Source of the DNA: BAIKAL-G1 sp943369525
GTDB taxonomy: Bacteria > Cyanobacteriota > Cyanobacteriia > PCC-6307 > Cyanobiaceae
Direction of reading: 5' to 3'
Length of the DNA: 64,000 bases
NCBI GenBank assembly: GCA_943369525.1
Contig: CALRNL020000009.1
Span: 1 to 64,000, forward strand
Each line of letters starts with the position of its first letter. Position 1 is the stretch's first letter. The notes below the pieces were generated by a model. It ran no database searches, had not been told where the DNA came from, and was given only the letters and a program-made list of their open reading frames with translations. Positions 39,714 to 49,037 of the stretch are shown one piece after another. The position numbers and the translations under genes are program-made.

Positions 39714-40793
39714 TCAGGCCTCCAGAGCCGCCAGCAGTTGGTCGCCCATGGCCCGGCAACCCAGCTGCACGCAGCCCGGCGCCATTAGGTCGCCGGTGCG
39801 ATAGCCCGCATCGAGCACCGTGTCCACCGCCGATTCCAGGGCCAGGGCCGCCGCCTCCTGCTTCAGACCCACCCGCAGCAGCATGGCGGCGCTGAGCACC
39901 ATCGCCATCGGGTTGGCCTTGTCCTGGCGGGCGATGTCGGGGGCGGAGCCATGGATCGGCTCAAACAGGCCCGGCCCCTCGCTGCCCAGGGACGCCGAGG
40001 GCAACATGCCGATCGAGCCGGTGAGCATGGCGGCCTCGTCGCTGAGGATGTCGCCAAAGAGGTTGCTGGTCAGCAGCACGTCGAATTGCCGGGGGGAGCG
40101 CACCAGTTGCATGGCGGCGTTGTCCACGTACATGTGGCTGAGCTCCACGCCCGGATAGGCCTGGCCCATGGCCACGACCCGGTCGCGCCAGAGCTGGCTC
40201 ACGTCCAGCACATTGGCCTTGTCCACCGAGCAGAGCCGGCCCGAGCGGGCCAGGGCCAGGTCGAAGCCCACCTTGGCGATCCGGTCGATCTCGTAGTCGA
40301 AGTAGGCCATCGTGTTGAAGGCGCGCAGATGGCCATCGGCCTCGATGCGCCCCTTGGGAGTGCCGAAGTACACCCCGCCGGTGAGTTCCCGCACCACCAT
40401 CAGGTCGACGCCCTCGATCACCTCCCGCTTGAGGCTGCTGGCGTCCACCAGGGCCGGCAGGATTTTGACCGGGCGCAGGTTGGCGAACAGGCCCATGCCG
40501 GAGCGCAGGCCGAGCAGGCCGGTTTCCGGGCGCTGCTCCCTCGGCAGGCTGTCGTATTGGGGGGAGCCGATCGCCGCCAGCAACACCGCATCGGCGGCCT
40601 GGCAGGCCGCCAGGGTGCTGGCGGGCAAGGGTTCGCCGCAGTCATCAATGGCGGCGCCACCGATCGGTTGCTCGTCGTAGCTGAGGCTGAAGCCATGGCG
40701 GGCGCTGACCGCATCGAGCAGGTGGCGGGCCACCGCCGTGATCTCCGGGCCGATGCCGTCTCCGGGCAGAAGCGTGATCCGGTAGCTCGTCAT
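39714..40793 (-). CDS. leuB: 3-isopropylmalate dehydrogenase
   Basis: LeuB oxidises and decarboxylates 3-isopropylmalate in leucine synthesis with NAD. The 359-aa protein begins YRITLLPGDGIGPEITAVA and shows VVRELTGGVYFGTP, SVDKANVLDVSQLWR, VDNAAMQLVRSPRQFDVLLT and NLFGDILSDEAAMLTGSIGM. GLFEPIHGSAPDIA follows. All active-site residues expected from family knowledge seem present. It precedes prk on the same strand with a 59-base gap. Confidence 0.96.
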   Translation of the reverse strand: MTSYRITLLPGDGIGPEITAVARHLLDAVSARHGFSLSYDEQPIGGAAIDDCGEPLPASTLAACQAADAVLLAAIGSPQYDSLPREQRPETGLLGLRSGMGLFANLRPVKILPALVDASSLKREVIEGVDLMVVRELTGGVYFGTPKGRIEADGHLRAFNTMAYFDYEIDRIAKVGFDLALARSGRLCSVDKANVLDVSQLWRDRVVAMGQAYPGVELSHMYVDNAAMQLVRSPRQFDVLLTSNLFGDILSDEAAMLTGSIGMLPSASLGSEGPGLFEPIHGSAPDIARQDKANPMAMVLSAAMLLRVGLKQEAAALALESAVDTVLDAGYRTGDLMAPGCVQLGCRAMGDQLLAALEA

Positions 40794-40874
40794 CGCAGCA
40801 GGGCCGGCGGCGCCGGAAACCAGGGGGCAGCTCGCGAGGTTACTGGCTGCCCCGGGAGCACTTGCTAGGGCGGG

Positions 40875-40928
40875 AAACCAAGCTGTTTCTGTAAACCAAG
40901 CTGTTGTTGGAAACTAAGCTGTTGCTGG
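40875..40928. repeat. 18-base tandem repeat upstream of leuB
   Basis: Three units of 18 bases, built on AAACCAAGCTGTTGTTGG, lie at 40875-40892, 40893-40910 and 40911-40928 with a few substitutions. The gap between lpxD and leuB (40794-41045) holds nothing else recognised. Confidence 0.85.
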
Positions 40929-41045
40929 AAGCAAAGGGGCTTAGGCCAACAGGCCCCCTGGGGAGCTCGCCCGGCGCCGCCGCTTTGGGCCCCACCGGAA
41001 CGGCTGCCTGGGCGGCCTAGGCCGGGCTCGCCTGGGGCCTGGCGC

Positions 41046-42083
41046 TCACTCGCCCTGGTTCTTGAGTTGGCGCAGGCTGCGGGCCATGTCGGGCAGCTTG
41101 TTGAACACCGCCGAGCAGCGCAGCCAGAGCCGGTTGGGGATGGCGGGATAGCCGCTCACCACTTCGCCGGCGGCCACATCGCCATGGATGCCCGATTTGG
41201 ACGAGGCAATCGCCCGATCACCGATCGTGGCCCGGTTGGCCACCCCCACCTGGCCGGCCAGGATCACGCCGTTGCCCAGGCGGGCGCCGCCGGCAATGCC
41301 CACCTGGGCCGCCAGGGCACAGCCCTTGCCGGTCACCACCCCATGGCCGATGTGGACCAGGTTGTCGATCTTGGTGCCGGCGCCGATGCGGGTTTCGCCC
41401 ACCGAGGGCCGGTCGATGGTGCTGCCGCAGCCCACCTCCACGCCCTCCTCCAGCACCACCAGGCCGGTTTGGGGCATCTTGCGCCAGCCCTTGGCCGTGG
41501 GCACAAAGCCAAAGCCCTCCGAGCCCACCACGGCGTTGGAATGGACGACGCAGCCCCGTTCCAGGCGGCTGCCGGGGTGCAGCACGGCGCCGGCGTGCAG
41601 TTCACAGCCTTCGCCCACCTCCACATCGCCGTAAACCACCACGCCGGGATGGAGGATCGAGCCGGCGCCGATGCGGCTGCCCGCCGCCACCACCCCATGG
41701 GCGCCCACATGGACGCCGGGGCCCAGGCTCGCTCCGGGATCGACCACGGCGCTGGCATGGATGCCGGCGGCTGGCCGCTGGCGGGGATAGAGGGCGTCCA
41801 GGGCCTCGGCAAAGGCCAGGCGCGGGTTGGCCAGGGCCACCCAGGCCAGGCCCTGGTCTGTCGCTTGTTGCTGCAGGTCCGGGTCCCGGGGGATCAGCAG
41901 GGCGCTGGCGCCGCAGCCGGCCAGGGCCGCCGCCAGGGCATGGCCCGGTTCGAGGAAACACAATTGGCCCGTTGTCGCCTGGTCCAGGGCTGCGGCGCCG
42001 CTGAGGTCTGGGTCGCCCGCCAGGTGCCGGGGGGTCGACTCCTGCACCTCACCCAGCTGGATGAGCAGGTCGCTGAAGCGCAT
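41046..42083 (-). CDS. lpxD: UDP-3-O-acyl-glucosamine N-acyltransferase
   Basis: LpxD adds the N-linked hydroxyacyl chain in lipid A synthesis. The 345-aa protein has an N-terminal uridine-binding domain with GQLCFLEPGHALAAAL. A left-handed beta-helix of hexapeptide repeats follows, for example GASLGPGVHVGAHGVVAAGS and VVYGDVEVGEGCELHAGAVL. The catalytic His lies in DNLVHIGHGV. A C-terminal helical extension SAVFNKLPDMARSLRQL closes it. The presence of lpxD shows a Gram-negative outer membrane with lipid A-type LPS. Confidence 0.94.
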   Translation of the reverse strand: MRFSDLLIQLGEVQESTPRHLAGDPDLSGAAALDQATTGQLCFLEPGHALAAALAGCGASALLIPRDPDLQQQATDQGLAWVALANPRLAFAEALDALYPRQRPAAGIHASAVVDPGASLGPGVHVGAHGVVAAGSRIGAGSILHPGVVVYGDVEVGEGCELHAGAVLHPGSRLERGCVVHSNAVVGSEGFGFVPTAKGWRKMPQTGLVVLEEGVEVGCGSTIDRPSVGETRIGAGTKIDNLVHIGHGVVTGKGCALAAQVGIAGGARLGNGVILAGQVGVANRATIGDRAIASSKSGIHGDVAAGEVVSGYPAIPNRLWLRCSAVFNKLPDMARSLRQLKNQGE

Positions 42084-42199
42084 GGCCGGGCTCGACTGGG
42101 CTGGCCCGGATGCTACGGCCGGAGACCGACCCGGCTGGTCCGGACTTGGCGCTCCAGGGGTGGGGGGCTCGGCGGATCGGCCGCTTGAAGGGGCCCGGT

Positions 42200-43330
42200 T
42201 CAGGGGGCCGGTTCGGGGGGCGCCTGGCTTGGGGTCAACACCAGGTGGTCGCGGTGCACCACCGCATCCCCCACCGCCCCAAGCCGCTGGCGCACCGCCT
42301 CGCTGCTTTGGCCGAGCACCTGGGCCAGCTCCTCGCTGCCCAGGGCGGTCAGGCCCCGGCCCAGTTCGCGGCCATCGAGGCTGAGTAGGCGCACCGCATC
42401 TCGCCGGGAGAACCGGCCCGCGATGGCGCGGATGCCCACGGCCAGCAGGGAGGCGCCGCGCTCGAGCAGGGCCCGTTCGGCGCCGGCATCGATGGTGAGG
42501 CTGCCCTTGGGCAGCAGGGCATGGGCCAGCCAGGCCTGGCGGTCGGCCAGGGGCTGGGGGCTGGGCCGGAACAGGGTGCCCAGGGGCTCGCCCGCCAGCA
42601 GGGCTTCCAGCACCGCCGGGTCGCGGCCATCGGCCAGGCGCACCCGGATGCCGCTGGCGGTGGCAATGCGGGCGGCGGCCAGTTTGGTGGTCATGCCGCC
42701 GGTGCCCCAGCGGCCGCCACCGCTGGCGGCGCTACTGAGCTGCTCCAGTTCGGCCAGGCTCGCCACCTCGGCGATCGGCCGGGCTTCGCTGTCGCTGCGG
42801 GGATCGCCGGAATAGAGCGCATCGACATCGGTGAGCAACACGAGTTCATCGGCGCCAATGGCCACGGCCACCAGGGCTGAGAGGGTGTCGTTATCGCCGA
42901 AACGCAGTTCGTCGGTGGCCAGGGTGTCGTTTTCATTGACCACCGGCGTCACCCCCCAGGCCAGCAGCTGGTCGAGGGTGCGGCAGGCGTTCTGGTAGCG
43001 GCGCCTGGAGGCCAGGTCGCCCCGGGTGAGCAGGACTTGGGCGACGCTGCGGCCGTGGTTGGCAAAGCTTTGGTCGTAGAGGCCCATCAGCCGGCCCTGG
43101 CCCACGGCGGCGGCGGCTTGCAGGGCCTCCACCTCCCGGGGCCGCTCCAGCAGGCCCAGGGCCTGGCAACCGAGGCCGACGGCGCCGCTGGTGACCAGGG
43201 CCACGGGTTCGCCCCGCTGCCACAGGCCGCTGAGGCTGGCGGCCAGGTCAGCAATGACCGCGGCGGTGCTGCGGCCGTCCTGGCCCCGCAACAGGCTGGT
43301 GCCCACCTTGATGACCCGGCGCTGTCCCAT
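42200..43330 (-). CDS. proB: Glutamate 5-kinase
   Basis: ProB phosphorylates glutamate in the first step of proline synthesis. The 376-aa protein starts RRVIKVGTSLLRGQDGR and has VTSGAVGLGCQALGL, VNENDTLATDELRFGDNDTL and the ADELVLLTDVDALYSGDPR segment. WGTGGMTTKLAAARIATASG follows, then the C-terminal PUA domain with FSRRDAVRLLSLDGRELGRG. Length is normal for the PUA-containing type. Confidence 0.96.
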   Translation of the reverse strand: MGQRRVIKVGTSLLRGQDGRSTAAVIADLAASLSGLWQRGEPVALVTSGAVGLGCQALGLLERPREVEALQAAAAVGQGRLMGLYDQSFANHGRSVAQVLLTRGDLASRRRYQNACRTLDQLLAWGVTPVVNENDTLATDELRFGDNDTLSALVAVAIGADELVLLTDVDALYSGDPRSDSEARPIAEVASLAELEQLSSAASGGGRWGTGGMTTKLAAARIATASGIRVRLADGRDPAVLEALLAGEPLGTLFRPSPQPLADRQAWLAHALLPKGSLTIDAGAERALLERGASLLAVGIRAIAGRFSRRDAVRLLSLDGRELGRGLTALGSEELAQVLGQSSEAVRQRLGAVGDAVVHRDHLVLTPSQAPPEPAP

Positions 43331-43414
43331 GGCATGAATGGCGGCGAAAGCGGTGCGGCTGGTGCTTGGTGTCTGGGGCTGGTTGGCTGGGGCTAGGTGG
43401 CTTGGGCTCCTTCG

Positions 43415-43927
43415 CTAGTGCAATTCGGCACCCAACCAGCGGGCCAGGCGCACTTCGGCGGCCTGGAGTCGGTCCCGCTGGCAGGGCTGGCCGGCCGGAT
43501 CCACGGGCTTGACCAACACCGTGAACAGGCCCATGCGGTTGCCGGCGAGCACGTCGGTGAACAGCCGGTCCCCCACGAGGGCGACCTGGCCATGGGGCAA
43601 TTCCAGGTCGGCCAGCACCCGTCTCAGGGCGCTGCGCCGTGGTTTGCCGGCCGCCGTGGTGAAGCTCACCCCCAGTTGGCGGGCCACGGCGCCGATGCGA
43701 TCGCGCGAGGGATTGTTGCTGAACAAATGCAGGTGCAGTTCGGCTTTGGCCTGCTGCAGCCATAGCTCGACCGGCGCCGGCAGCTGGGCCTGGCGCCGGG
43801 GCAGCAGGGTGCGGTCCACATCGAGCACCAGGGCGCGGATCCCCTGGCGCCGAAAGGGCTCCAGGGGGAGTTCAGCCAGGCTGCCACTGGCAAGCCAGTC
43901 TGGTTGCAACAGGCGCGCCAGGCTCAA
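43415..43927 (-). CDS. YqeG family HAD-IIIA phosphatase
   Basis: The 170-aa protein has HAD motif I LVLDVDRTLLPRR, motif II LFSNNPSRDR, and the late acidic motif VGDRLFTDVLAGNRMGL. The YqeG group of HAD phosphatases includes mitochondrial PTPMT-like functions in yeast (Gep4) but the bacterial substrate is uncertain. It is coupled to DUF3727: its start overlaps the DUF3727 stop by 4 bases. Confidence 0.88.
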   Translation of the reverse strand: MSLARLLQPDWLASGSLAELPLEPFRRQGIRALVLDVDRTLLPRRQAQLPAPVELWLQQAKAELHLHLFSNNPSRDRIGAVARQLGVSFTTAAGKPRRSALRRVLADLELPHGQVALVGDRLFTDVLAGNRMGLFTVLVKPVDPAGQPCQRDRLQAAEVRLARWLGAELH

Positions 43928-44493
43928 CCGTCGCTCTCCCGTTCGTCCAGCTCGGCCTCGATCCGGGGCTGGATGCGCTCGAATTCCTCGTCTTCCACCA
44001 AGATTCCAACCCCATCCTCAAGGCGGGCGACAACAAAGAACGGATCGAGGGGGATGTAGAGGCCGTATTCCTGGTCGCCGGAGCGGAACTGGATCAACAT
44101 TTCGTAGAGGTCGCTGTCGTCCTCGTCGTCGTCCTCACCCTCAAGCTCGTCCTCGAGTTCATCGAGGTCGGGTTCATCGAGCTCGCCACTCACGGTCAGG
44201 GTTACGGCCGAGCGCACCAGGGTGAGGTCGTGTTCCTGCAGCACCACATCGGCAACAGACAGGATCGCTTCAGCGCCATCTAGCTCTTCGATCACCTCGT
44301 CTTCGCCGTCCCCATCGGCGGCGATGCGCACCAGGCAGACCGGGGTGTCAACGGGGGTGAGTAGGGCGTAATCGTGGCCGTCCAGGGGGATCAGCTGCTC
44401 AAGGAAACAAAGCAGTTGCAAGCCCTGGCTGTCCTTGACGAGCACCGTGGGCACATCACCGGATCCGGAGGGATTGGAGCCTTCGGCACTCAT
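43924..44493 (-). CDS. DUF3727 family protein
   Basis: The 189-aa acidic protein begins MSAEGSNPSGSGDVPTVLVK and contains LLCFLEQLIPLDGHDYALLT, DTPVCLVRIA and an acidic run LEGEDDDEDDSDLYEMLIQF. It ends with GLYIPLDPFFVVARLEDG. DUF3727 is restricted to cyanobacteria and plastid-bearing plants and its role is not known to me. It is coupled to yqeG and precedes it; ruvX lies just upstream. Confidence 0.83.
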   Translation of the reverse strand: MSAEGSNPSGSGDVPTVLVKDSQGLQLLCFLEQLIPLDGHDYALLTPVDTPVCLVRIAADGDGEDEVIEELDGAEAILSVADVVLQEHDLTLVRSAVTLTVSGELDEPDLDELEDELEGEDDDEDDSDLYEMLIQFRSGDQEYGLYIPLDPFFVVARLEDGVGILVEDEEFERIQPRIEAELDERESDG

Positions 44494-44502
44494 GGGGAAT
44501 TG

Positions 44503-45141
44503 TCAGACCTCATCAGAGTGTCTCAGAGAGCTCCCCATGGCCACGGCATCGGTCCCGACAGGCCCCCCTTTTGAGTCCCCGTTAGGCCCTTCGCCAGCGG
44601 CCTCCCCAACGGCCGCCCTAGGCCCCCCCTCTGGAGCCCCTTCTGGAGCTCCAACCGTGGTGGCTTCCGGACCTTCCTGGAGCCATTGCTGCAACAGCAG
44701 GGCGGCGGCGGCGCTGTCGAGGGCGCCGGTGCGGTCGCCCTGGAGTCCGTGCAACTCGGCCGCGGCCCAACTGCTGCCGTATTCGTTCACCCAGGCCAAG
44801 GGCAGGTCCAGGGCCCGGGCCAGGCGCTCCCCGTAGCGGCGGCAGTGGAGGGCCTGCTCGGTGGGCTGCTGCTGGGCATCGAGGGGCAGGCCTACCACCA
44901 GGGCCCGCACCCGCCGCTGGCTCACCAGCCGTTGGAACTGGGCCAGGTCGTCCGGGAAGCGGCCGCGGCGCAGGGCCGGCAGGGGGCTGATGCAGATCCC
45001 CAGGCCATCACAGCCGGCCAGGCCAATGCGGCGCCGACCCACATCGATGGCCAGCACCGAGCGGGCCTGGGGTGGTCGGCGGGAAAGGGGCGCCGTCAGC
45101 GGCCCAGGGGGGTGGGCAAGGGCCGACGCCGCGGTTGCCAT
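44503..45141 (-). CDS. ruvX: RuvX/YqgF family Holliday-junction resolvase-like nuclease
   Basis: The 212-aa protein has the RNase H-like fold core VLAIDVGRRRIGLAGCDGLG with catalytic Asp, a conserved VRALVVGLPLDAQQQPTEQ, LPLAWVNEYGSSWAAAELH and LDSAAAALLLQQWL with the second acid. YqgF acts in pre-16S rRNA 5' maturation in E. coli. The N-terminal 25 aa and a 50-aa Gly/Ala/Pro tail (with GAPEGAPEGGP) are extra to the family. Its start lies 46 bases inside the previous gene. Confidence 0.88.
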   Translation of the reverse strand: MATAASALAHPPGPLTAPLSRRPPQARSVLAIDVGRRRIGLAGCDGLGICISPLPALRRGRFPDDLAQFQRLVSQRRVRALVVGLPLDAQQQPTEQALHCRRYGERLARALDLPLAWVNEYGSSWAAAELHGLQGDRTGALDSAAAALLLQQWLQEGPEATTVGAPEGAPEGGPRAAVGEAAGEGPNGDSKGGPVGTDAVAMGSSLRHSDEV

Positions 45142-46208
45142 TGGGCCACCACCGCCTCCAGCCTGCGGGCCATGGCGTCGTTGGTCTGGGGACTCTGGCG
45201 CCGCCAAACGCTGCGGCCCAGCAGCACCTCCTCGCCCAGGCGTTCCAGGCCGAGTTGGTGCAACCAGCCGTTCAGGTCGCCAGCGAGCAGGTCGCTGCGG
45301 ATTAGGCAGGCAGCACCGCCGGCCGTGCCGGCCAGCAGCAACTGCTCCAGGGGCGCCCCGATCAGGTGCTTCCAGCCCGGATGCAGGGTTAATTCCACCT
45401 CGGGGAGCCCTGCGCTGCAGCGCCGCAGCCGCCGCACTGCAGCGACGGCGGTCTGGCGGTTGGTGTCTACCAGCAACAGGCTTGGGGCCTGGCTCTGGTC
45501 GAGCAGGTCTTCGCAACGACGGTCAAGCAGCTGGCGCAGCTGGGCTGGGCAGCTGGCCTGCTCCAGGTGCCAGAGCAGGGCGCCCGTGCGGCGGTTGAGC
45601 TGGCGGACCTGCAGGTCGGTGGCCATGGGCCGGGGGGCGGGCTTGGCCTGGGGCGGTTGCCAGCGCCAGAGCACCTCCTGGCGCAGGGGCTGGAAGCCCA
45701 GCTGGCGCAGCAGGCCCTGCCGTTGCAGGTCGAGGCTGGCGCAACTGGTGATCCAGCTGGCGGCGCTGCGGGCCCGGGGGATCGCTTCGCGCACGAGGGC
45801 CGACTCCACGGCAGTCCCGCCGATCTCTAGGGCCGCCAGGCAGGCCTCGGCGCTGCGCAGGTGCATCAGTTCAAAACAGCTGCCACTGCGGTTGTGGCGC
45901 TGGCTCACCACCAGGCCCAGGGGCTGCTGGGGATCGCGGTAGGCCACCAGCACCTCGGCGGCCAGGGGCCGCCGGGCCGCCAGGGCATGCAGCACGGTCT
46001 CCGGTCCTTGCAAGAGCAGGGCCCGTTGCAGCAAGGGCTGCAGATCCAGGAAGGCCGGGTCCTGCAGGAGGGGCATGTGCCAGCCCCGCAGCGGTTCAAT
46101 CACCAGGGGAGGGGCCGAAGGCGACAGCAATGACCCGTCTTCAGCCCTGGAGTCGCGGCGGACGGCCCCAGGCAGCGGTGGTTCTGTCGGCTCGTTCGGC
46201 AGGGACAT
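45096..46208 (-). CDS. Conserved hypothetical protein
   Basis: The 370-aa protein starts MSLPNEPTEPPLPGAVRRDS. It has two similar-looking halves: AEVLVAYRDPQQPLGLVVSQ then ALVREAIPRARSAASWITSC, and later LLLVDTNRQTAVAAVRRLRR then WLHQLGLERLGEEVLLGRSV. The strand-helix pattern and the QRQGLLRQLGFQPLRQEVLW segment resemble a GNAT fold, possibly in tandem, but the acetyl-CoA motif is absent. The gene overlaps ruvX by 46 bases and is found beside it in related cyanobacteria. Function unknown. Confidence 0.7.
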   Translation of the reverse strand: MSLPNEPTEPPLPGAVRRDSRAEDGSLLSPSAPPLVIEPLRGWHMPLLQDPAFLDLQPLLQRALLLQGPETVLHALAARRPLAAEVLVAYRDPQQPLGLVVSQRHNRSGSCFELMHLRSAEACLAALEIGGTAVESALVREAIPRARSAASWITSCASLDLQRQGLLRQLGFQPLRQEVLWRWQPPQAKPAPRPMATDLQVRQLNRRTGALLWHLEQASCPAQLRQLLDRRCEDLLDQSQAPSLLLVDTNRQTAVAAVRRLRRCSAGLPEVELTLHPGWKHLIGAPLEQLLLAGTAGGAACLIRSDLLAGDLNGWLHQLGLERLGEEVLLGRSVWRRQSPQTNDAMARRLEAVVAQWQPRRRPLPTPLGR

Positions 46209-46316
46209 CGCCCAGATCAACAGGCCTACGCCCATGCTATCGACGAGCCAGCCCTATCGAGGCGCCAGCCCCCATACCGTGGCCCCAAAGGCCCCGGGCC
46301 TGCCTGGGGCCCGGTC

Positions 46317-47507
46317 CTAACGACGCACCAGCACCAAGGGGGTGCGTTCGTTGGCATTGCCGGCCGGGTTGGGCCGCAGGGCCCGTTGCAGCAAGGCTTC
46401 ATCGCAGCCGGGGCTGGAGGCCAGCACCTTGACCCGACCCAGGTCGTTGACATCGACCACGGCCACGGCCACCCCCAGCTGGGCCGCCAGGTCGCGGCAG
46501 AGCTCGGCGGGGCGATCGGGCCCCAGCACGATCGTCTGGTCGTAGGGGGGCGTGGTGCCGGTGATGTCATCGATCAGGCGGGCCTGGTCGCCAGCGAGGC
46601 GGTAAAACCAGCCCTTGCTGCCCACCAGCTTCAGGGCCATGCCCACCAGCCAGGCGCAGAGCACCCGGGCCGGGCCGACCAGGTCGATCAGGCTCTGCAG
46701 GCCGCAGGCCGTGGCCAGGCTGCTGGTGGGGTGGAAGGCGCGGCAGAGCAGCCGGGCCAGGGCCGAGGGGGCCACCGTGCTCGGGTGGTGGTAGCGGCCC
46801 TGCATCACCGCCAGGGGGGTTTCGCCGATGGTGAGGATGTCGCCGGGCAGCAGCAGGGCTCCGGCGTAGTGGCCCAGCACGGCTGCCGGATCGTCGAGAA
46901 CCCCCAGCAGGTGGGTGCGGATCGGCAGCACCTGGCTGGCATCACCCTGGCGCCAGAGGGCGTTAGCCGGGGCGATGGGCTCCGGCCGGCGCAGGGGAAT
47001 CAGCACGCCATCGCGGCGTTGCAGGCGGCCGAAGGGGCCGTAATTCACCCAGTCGATGTCGAGCCAGAGGGTGTCTAGCAGGGGCCCGATCGGGGTTTCG
47101 GCCGGGGCGCTGAGGCGCAGGTTGATGCGGGCGCGAGTGGTTTTGCGGCCCTTGACGATGTAGGCGAACCAGTAGCCATCGGGCCGGGCCGCCTCATCGG
47201 GGTGGTCGGGATCGATCTGGATCTGGATGGTCACGTCAGCGAGCCGGCCCTGGCCCAGCAGGGTGGGCAGCACCTTGAGCTCGGGCACCATCACCTCCAT
47301 GCGGGGGTGGGGGTTGCTGATTTGGATCTCGCCCTCCACCACCAGGCTGTTGGCTTCGCTGCGCACCTGCCAGGCGCCACTGCCCAGCTTCAGGGGCGAA
47401 GCCGGCCGCAGCCGATGGCGCAACTCCAACACCAGCAGGCCCAGGCCAACGAGCAGGGCGCAGGCCAGGGCCAGGCTGACCAGGGGATGGAGAGGCAACA
47501 CATCCAT
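46317..47507 (-). CDS. CofE-like (F420-0:gamma-glutamyl ligase-like) membrane-anchored protein
   Basis: The 396-aa protein starts MDVLPLHPLVSLALACALLV, a single membrane anchor. A domain with LVVEGEIQISNPHPRMEVMV and RKTTRARINLRLSAPA follows, then a CofE-like core with VLPIRTHLLG, GDILTIGETPLAVMQGRY and LIDDITGTTPPYDQTIVLGP. CofE adds glutamates to coenzyme F420, but most cyanobacteria of this type are not known to make F420, so a different substrate is likely. The ATG at 47507 places the anchor at the N-terminus. Confidence 0.78.
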   Translation of the reverse strand: MDVLPLHPLVSLALACALLVGLGLLVLELRHRLRPASPLKLGSGAWQVRSEANSLVVEGEIQISNPHPRMEVMVPELKVLPTLLGQGRLADVTIQIQIDPDHPDEAARPDGYWFAYIVKGRKTTRARINLRLSAPAETPIGPLLDTLWLDIDWVNYGPFGRLQRRDGVLIPLRRPEPIAPANALWRQGDASQVLPIRTHLLGVLDDPAAVLGHYAGALLLPGDILTIGETPLAVMQGRYHHPSTVAPSALARLLCRAFHPTSSLATACGLQSLIDLVGPARVLCAWLVGMALKLVGSKGWFYRLAGDQARLIDDITGTTPPYDQTIVLGPDRPAELCRDLAAQLGVAVAVVDVNDLGRVKVLASSPGCDEALLQRALRPNPAGNANERTPLVLVRR

Positions 47508-47560
47508 GGATCGATGACTGCGGGAGCGTAGGCGTCCCAGGCCCAGGCCGCCCCGTGGGC

Positions 47561-49015
47561 TCAGCTCAGCCGGGTTCCGACCATCTGGTCTGGCTGCACC
47601 CAATGGTCAAACTCTTCGGCGCTGATCTCGCCCAGGATCAGGGCCGACTCCTTGAGACTGAGTTGGTGCTGGTGGGCGTGTTTGGCGATCGCCGAGGCCC
47701 GGTCGTAGCCGATGGCCGGAGTGAGGGCCGTGACCAGCATCAAGCTTTGATCAAGCAGCTGGCCGATGCGGCTGCGGTCCGCCTCCAGGCCCTCGATGCA
47801 GTGCTGGCGGAAGCTGTGGCAGCCGCCAGCCAGCAGGCCAATGCTTTCGAGCAGGTTGGAGGCGATCAGGGGCTTGAACACATTGAGTTCGAAATTGCCC
47901 TGGCTTGAGGCCATCTGCACGGCGGTGTTATTGCCCATCACCTGCACACACACCATCGTGAGGCTTTCGCACTGGGTGGGATTCACCTTGCCCGGCATGA
48001 TGCTGGAGCCCGGTTCATTTTCCGGTAAGACCAATTCACCGAGGCCGCAGCGGGGACCGCTGGCCAGCCAGCGGATGTCATTGGCGATCTTCATCAGGCT
48101 GCCGGCCAGCACCGTGAGGGCGCCGTGGGCCGCGGCCAGGGCCTCCTGGCCGGCCAGGGCTTGAAACTTATTTTTGGCGCTCACAAACGGCTGGCCCAGC
48201 CGCTCGCTCAGCCGGGCTGCCACCGCCTCGCCGAAGCCGGCGGGGGCATTGAGGCCGGTGCCGACGGCCGTGCCCCCGATCGCCAGCTCCCGCACCCGCG
48301 GCAGGCTGGCTTCAATGCCTTCAAGGGCGATCTCCAGTTGGGCTACCCAGCCGCCCATCTCCTGGCCCAGGCTCAGGGGCACCGCATCCTGCAGGTGGGT
48401 CCGGCCGATCTTGATCACATCGCCAAACCCCTGGGCCTTGCGATCCAGGGCGTCCCGCAGGGCCTCCAAGGACGGCAGTAACTCATCACTGAGGGCCAGG
48501 GCCACGGCCAGGTGCAGGGCAGCCGGGAAGGTGTCGTTGCTCGACTGGCTGAGGTTGACGTGGTCGTTGGGATGGACGGGCTGTTTGCTGCCCAGCTCGC
48601 CGCCGAGGGCTTCGATCGCCCGGTTGGCGATCACCTCGTTGACATTCATGTTGGTCTGGGTGCCGGAGCCGGTCTGCCAGATCCGTAGGGGAAACTCGCC
48701 ATCGAGCTCGCCCTGGGCCACCCCATCGGCGGCGACCACAATCGCTGCTGCCAGCTCCGGCGCCAGCTTGCCCATGGCCAGGTTCACCTCGGCGCAGGCG
48801 GCCTTGAGCAGGCCAAAGCCATGGACCACCGCCAGGGGCATGGGCTGGCCAAAGGGAAAAAAGTGCAGGGAGCGCTGGGTCTGGGCGCCCCAGTAGTGCT
48901 CGGCCGGCACGGCGATCGTGCCCAGGCTGTCGCTTTCCAGCCGGGTCGCAGAAGCCCCCGCAGCTGGAACGGGGCCACCGCCCTGGGGGGCTGGGGAGGA
49001 AGGGGGGGGCGTCAT
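47561..49015 (-). CDS. fumC: Class II fumarate hydratase
   Basis: FumC interconverts fumarate and malate without iron. The 484-aa protein has IRIWQTGSGTQTNMNVNEVI, NDHVNLSQSSNDTFPAALHL, KIGRTHLQDAVPLSLGQEMG, the GGTAVGTGLNAPAGF segment and the fumarase signature GSSIMPGKVNPTQCE. The N-terminal 25 residues are Ala/Pro/Gly-rich and extra to the family. In cyanobacteria fumarase works in the branched TCA cycle and purine salvage. It is monocistronic in appearance. Confidence 0.96.
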   Translation of the reverse strand: MTPPPSSPAPQGGGPVPAAGASATRLESDSLGTIAVPAEHYWGAQTQRSLHFFPFGQPMPLAVVHGFGLLKAACAEVNLAMGKLAPELAAAIVVAADGVAQGELDGEFPLRIWQTGSGTQTNMNVNEVIANRAIEALGGELGSKQPVHPNDHVNLSQSSNDTFPAALHLAVALALSDELLPSLEALRDALDRKAQGFGDVIKIGRTHLQDAVPLSLGQEMGGWVAQLEIALEGIEASLPRVRELAIGGTAVGTGLNAPAGFGEAVAARLSERLGQPFVSAKNKFQALAGQEALAAAHGALTVLAGSLMKIANDIRWLASGPRCGLGELVLPENEPGSSIMPGKVNPTQCESLTMVCVQVMGNNTAVQMASSQGNFELNVFKPLIASNLLESIGLLAGGCHSFRQHCIEGLEADRSRIGQLLDQSLMLVTALTPAIGYDRASAIAKHAHQHQLSLKESALILGEISAEEFDHWVQPDQMVGTRLS

Positions 49016-49037
49016 CGGCAGCGGGCTCCTGGACCGA

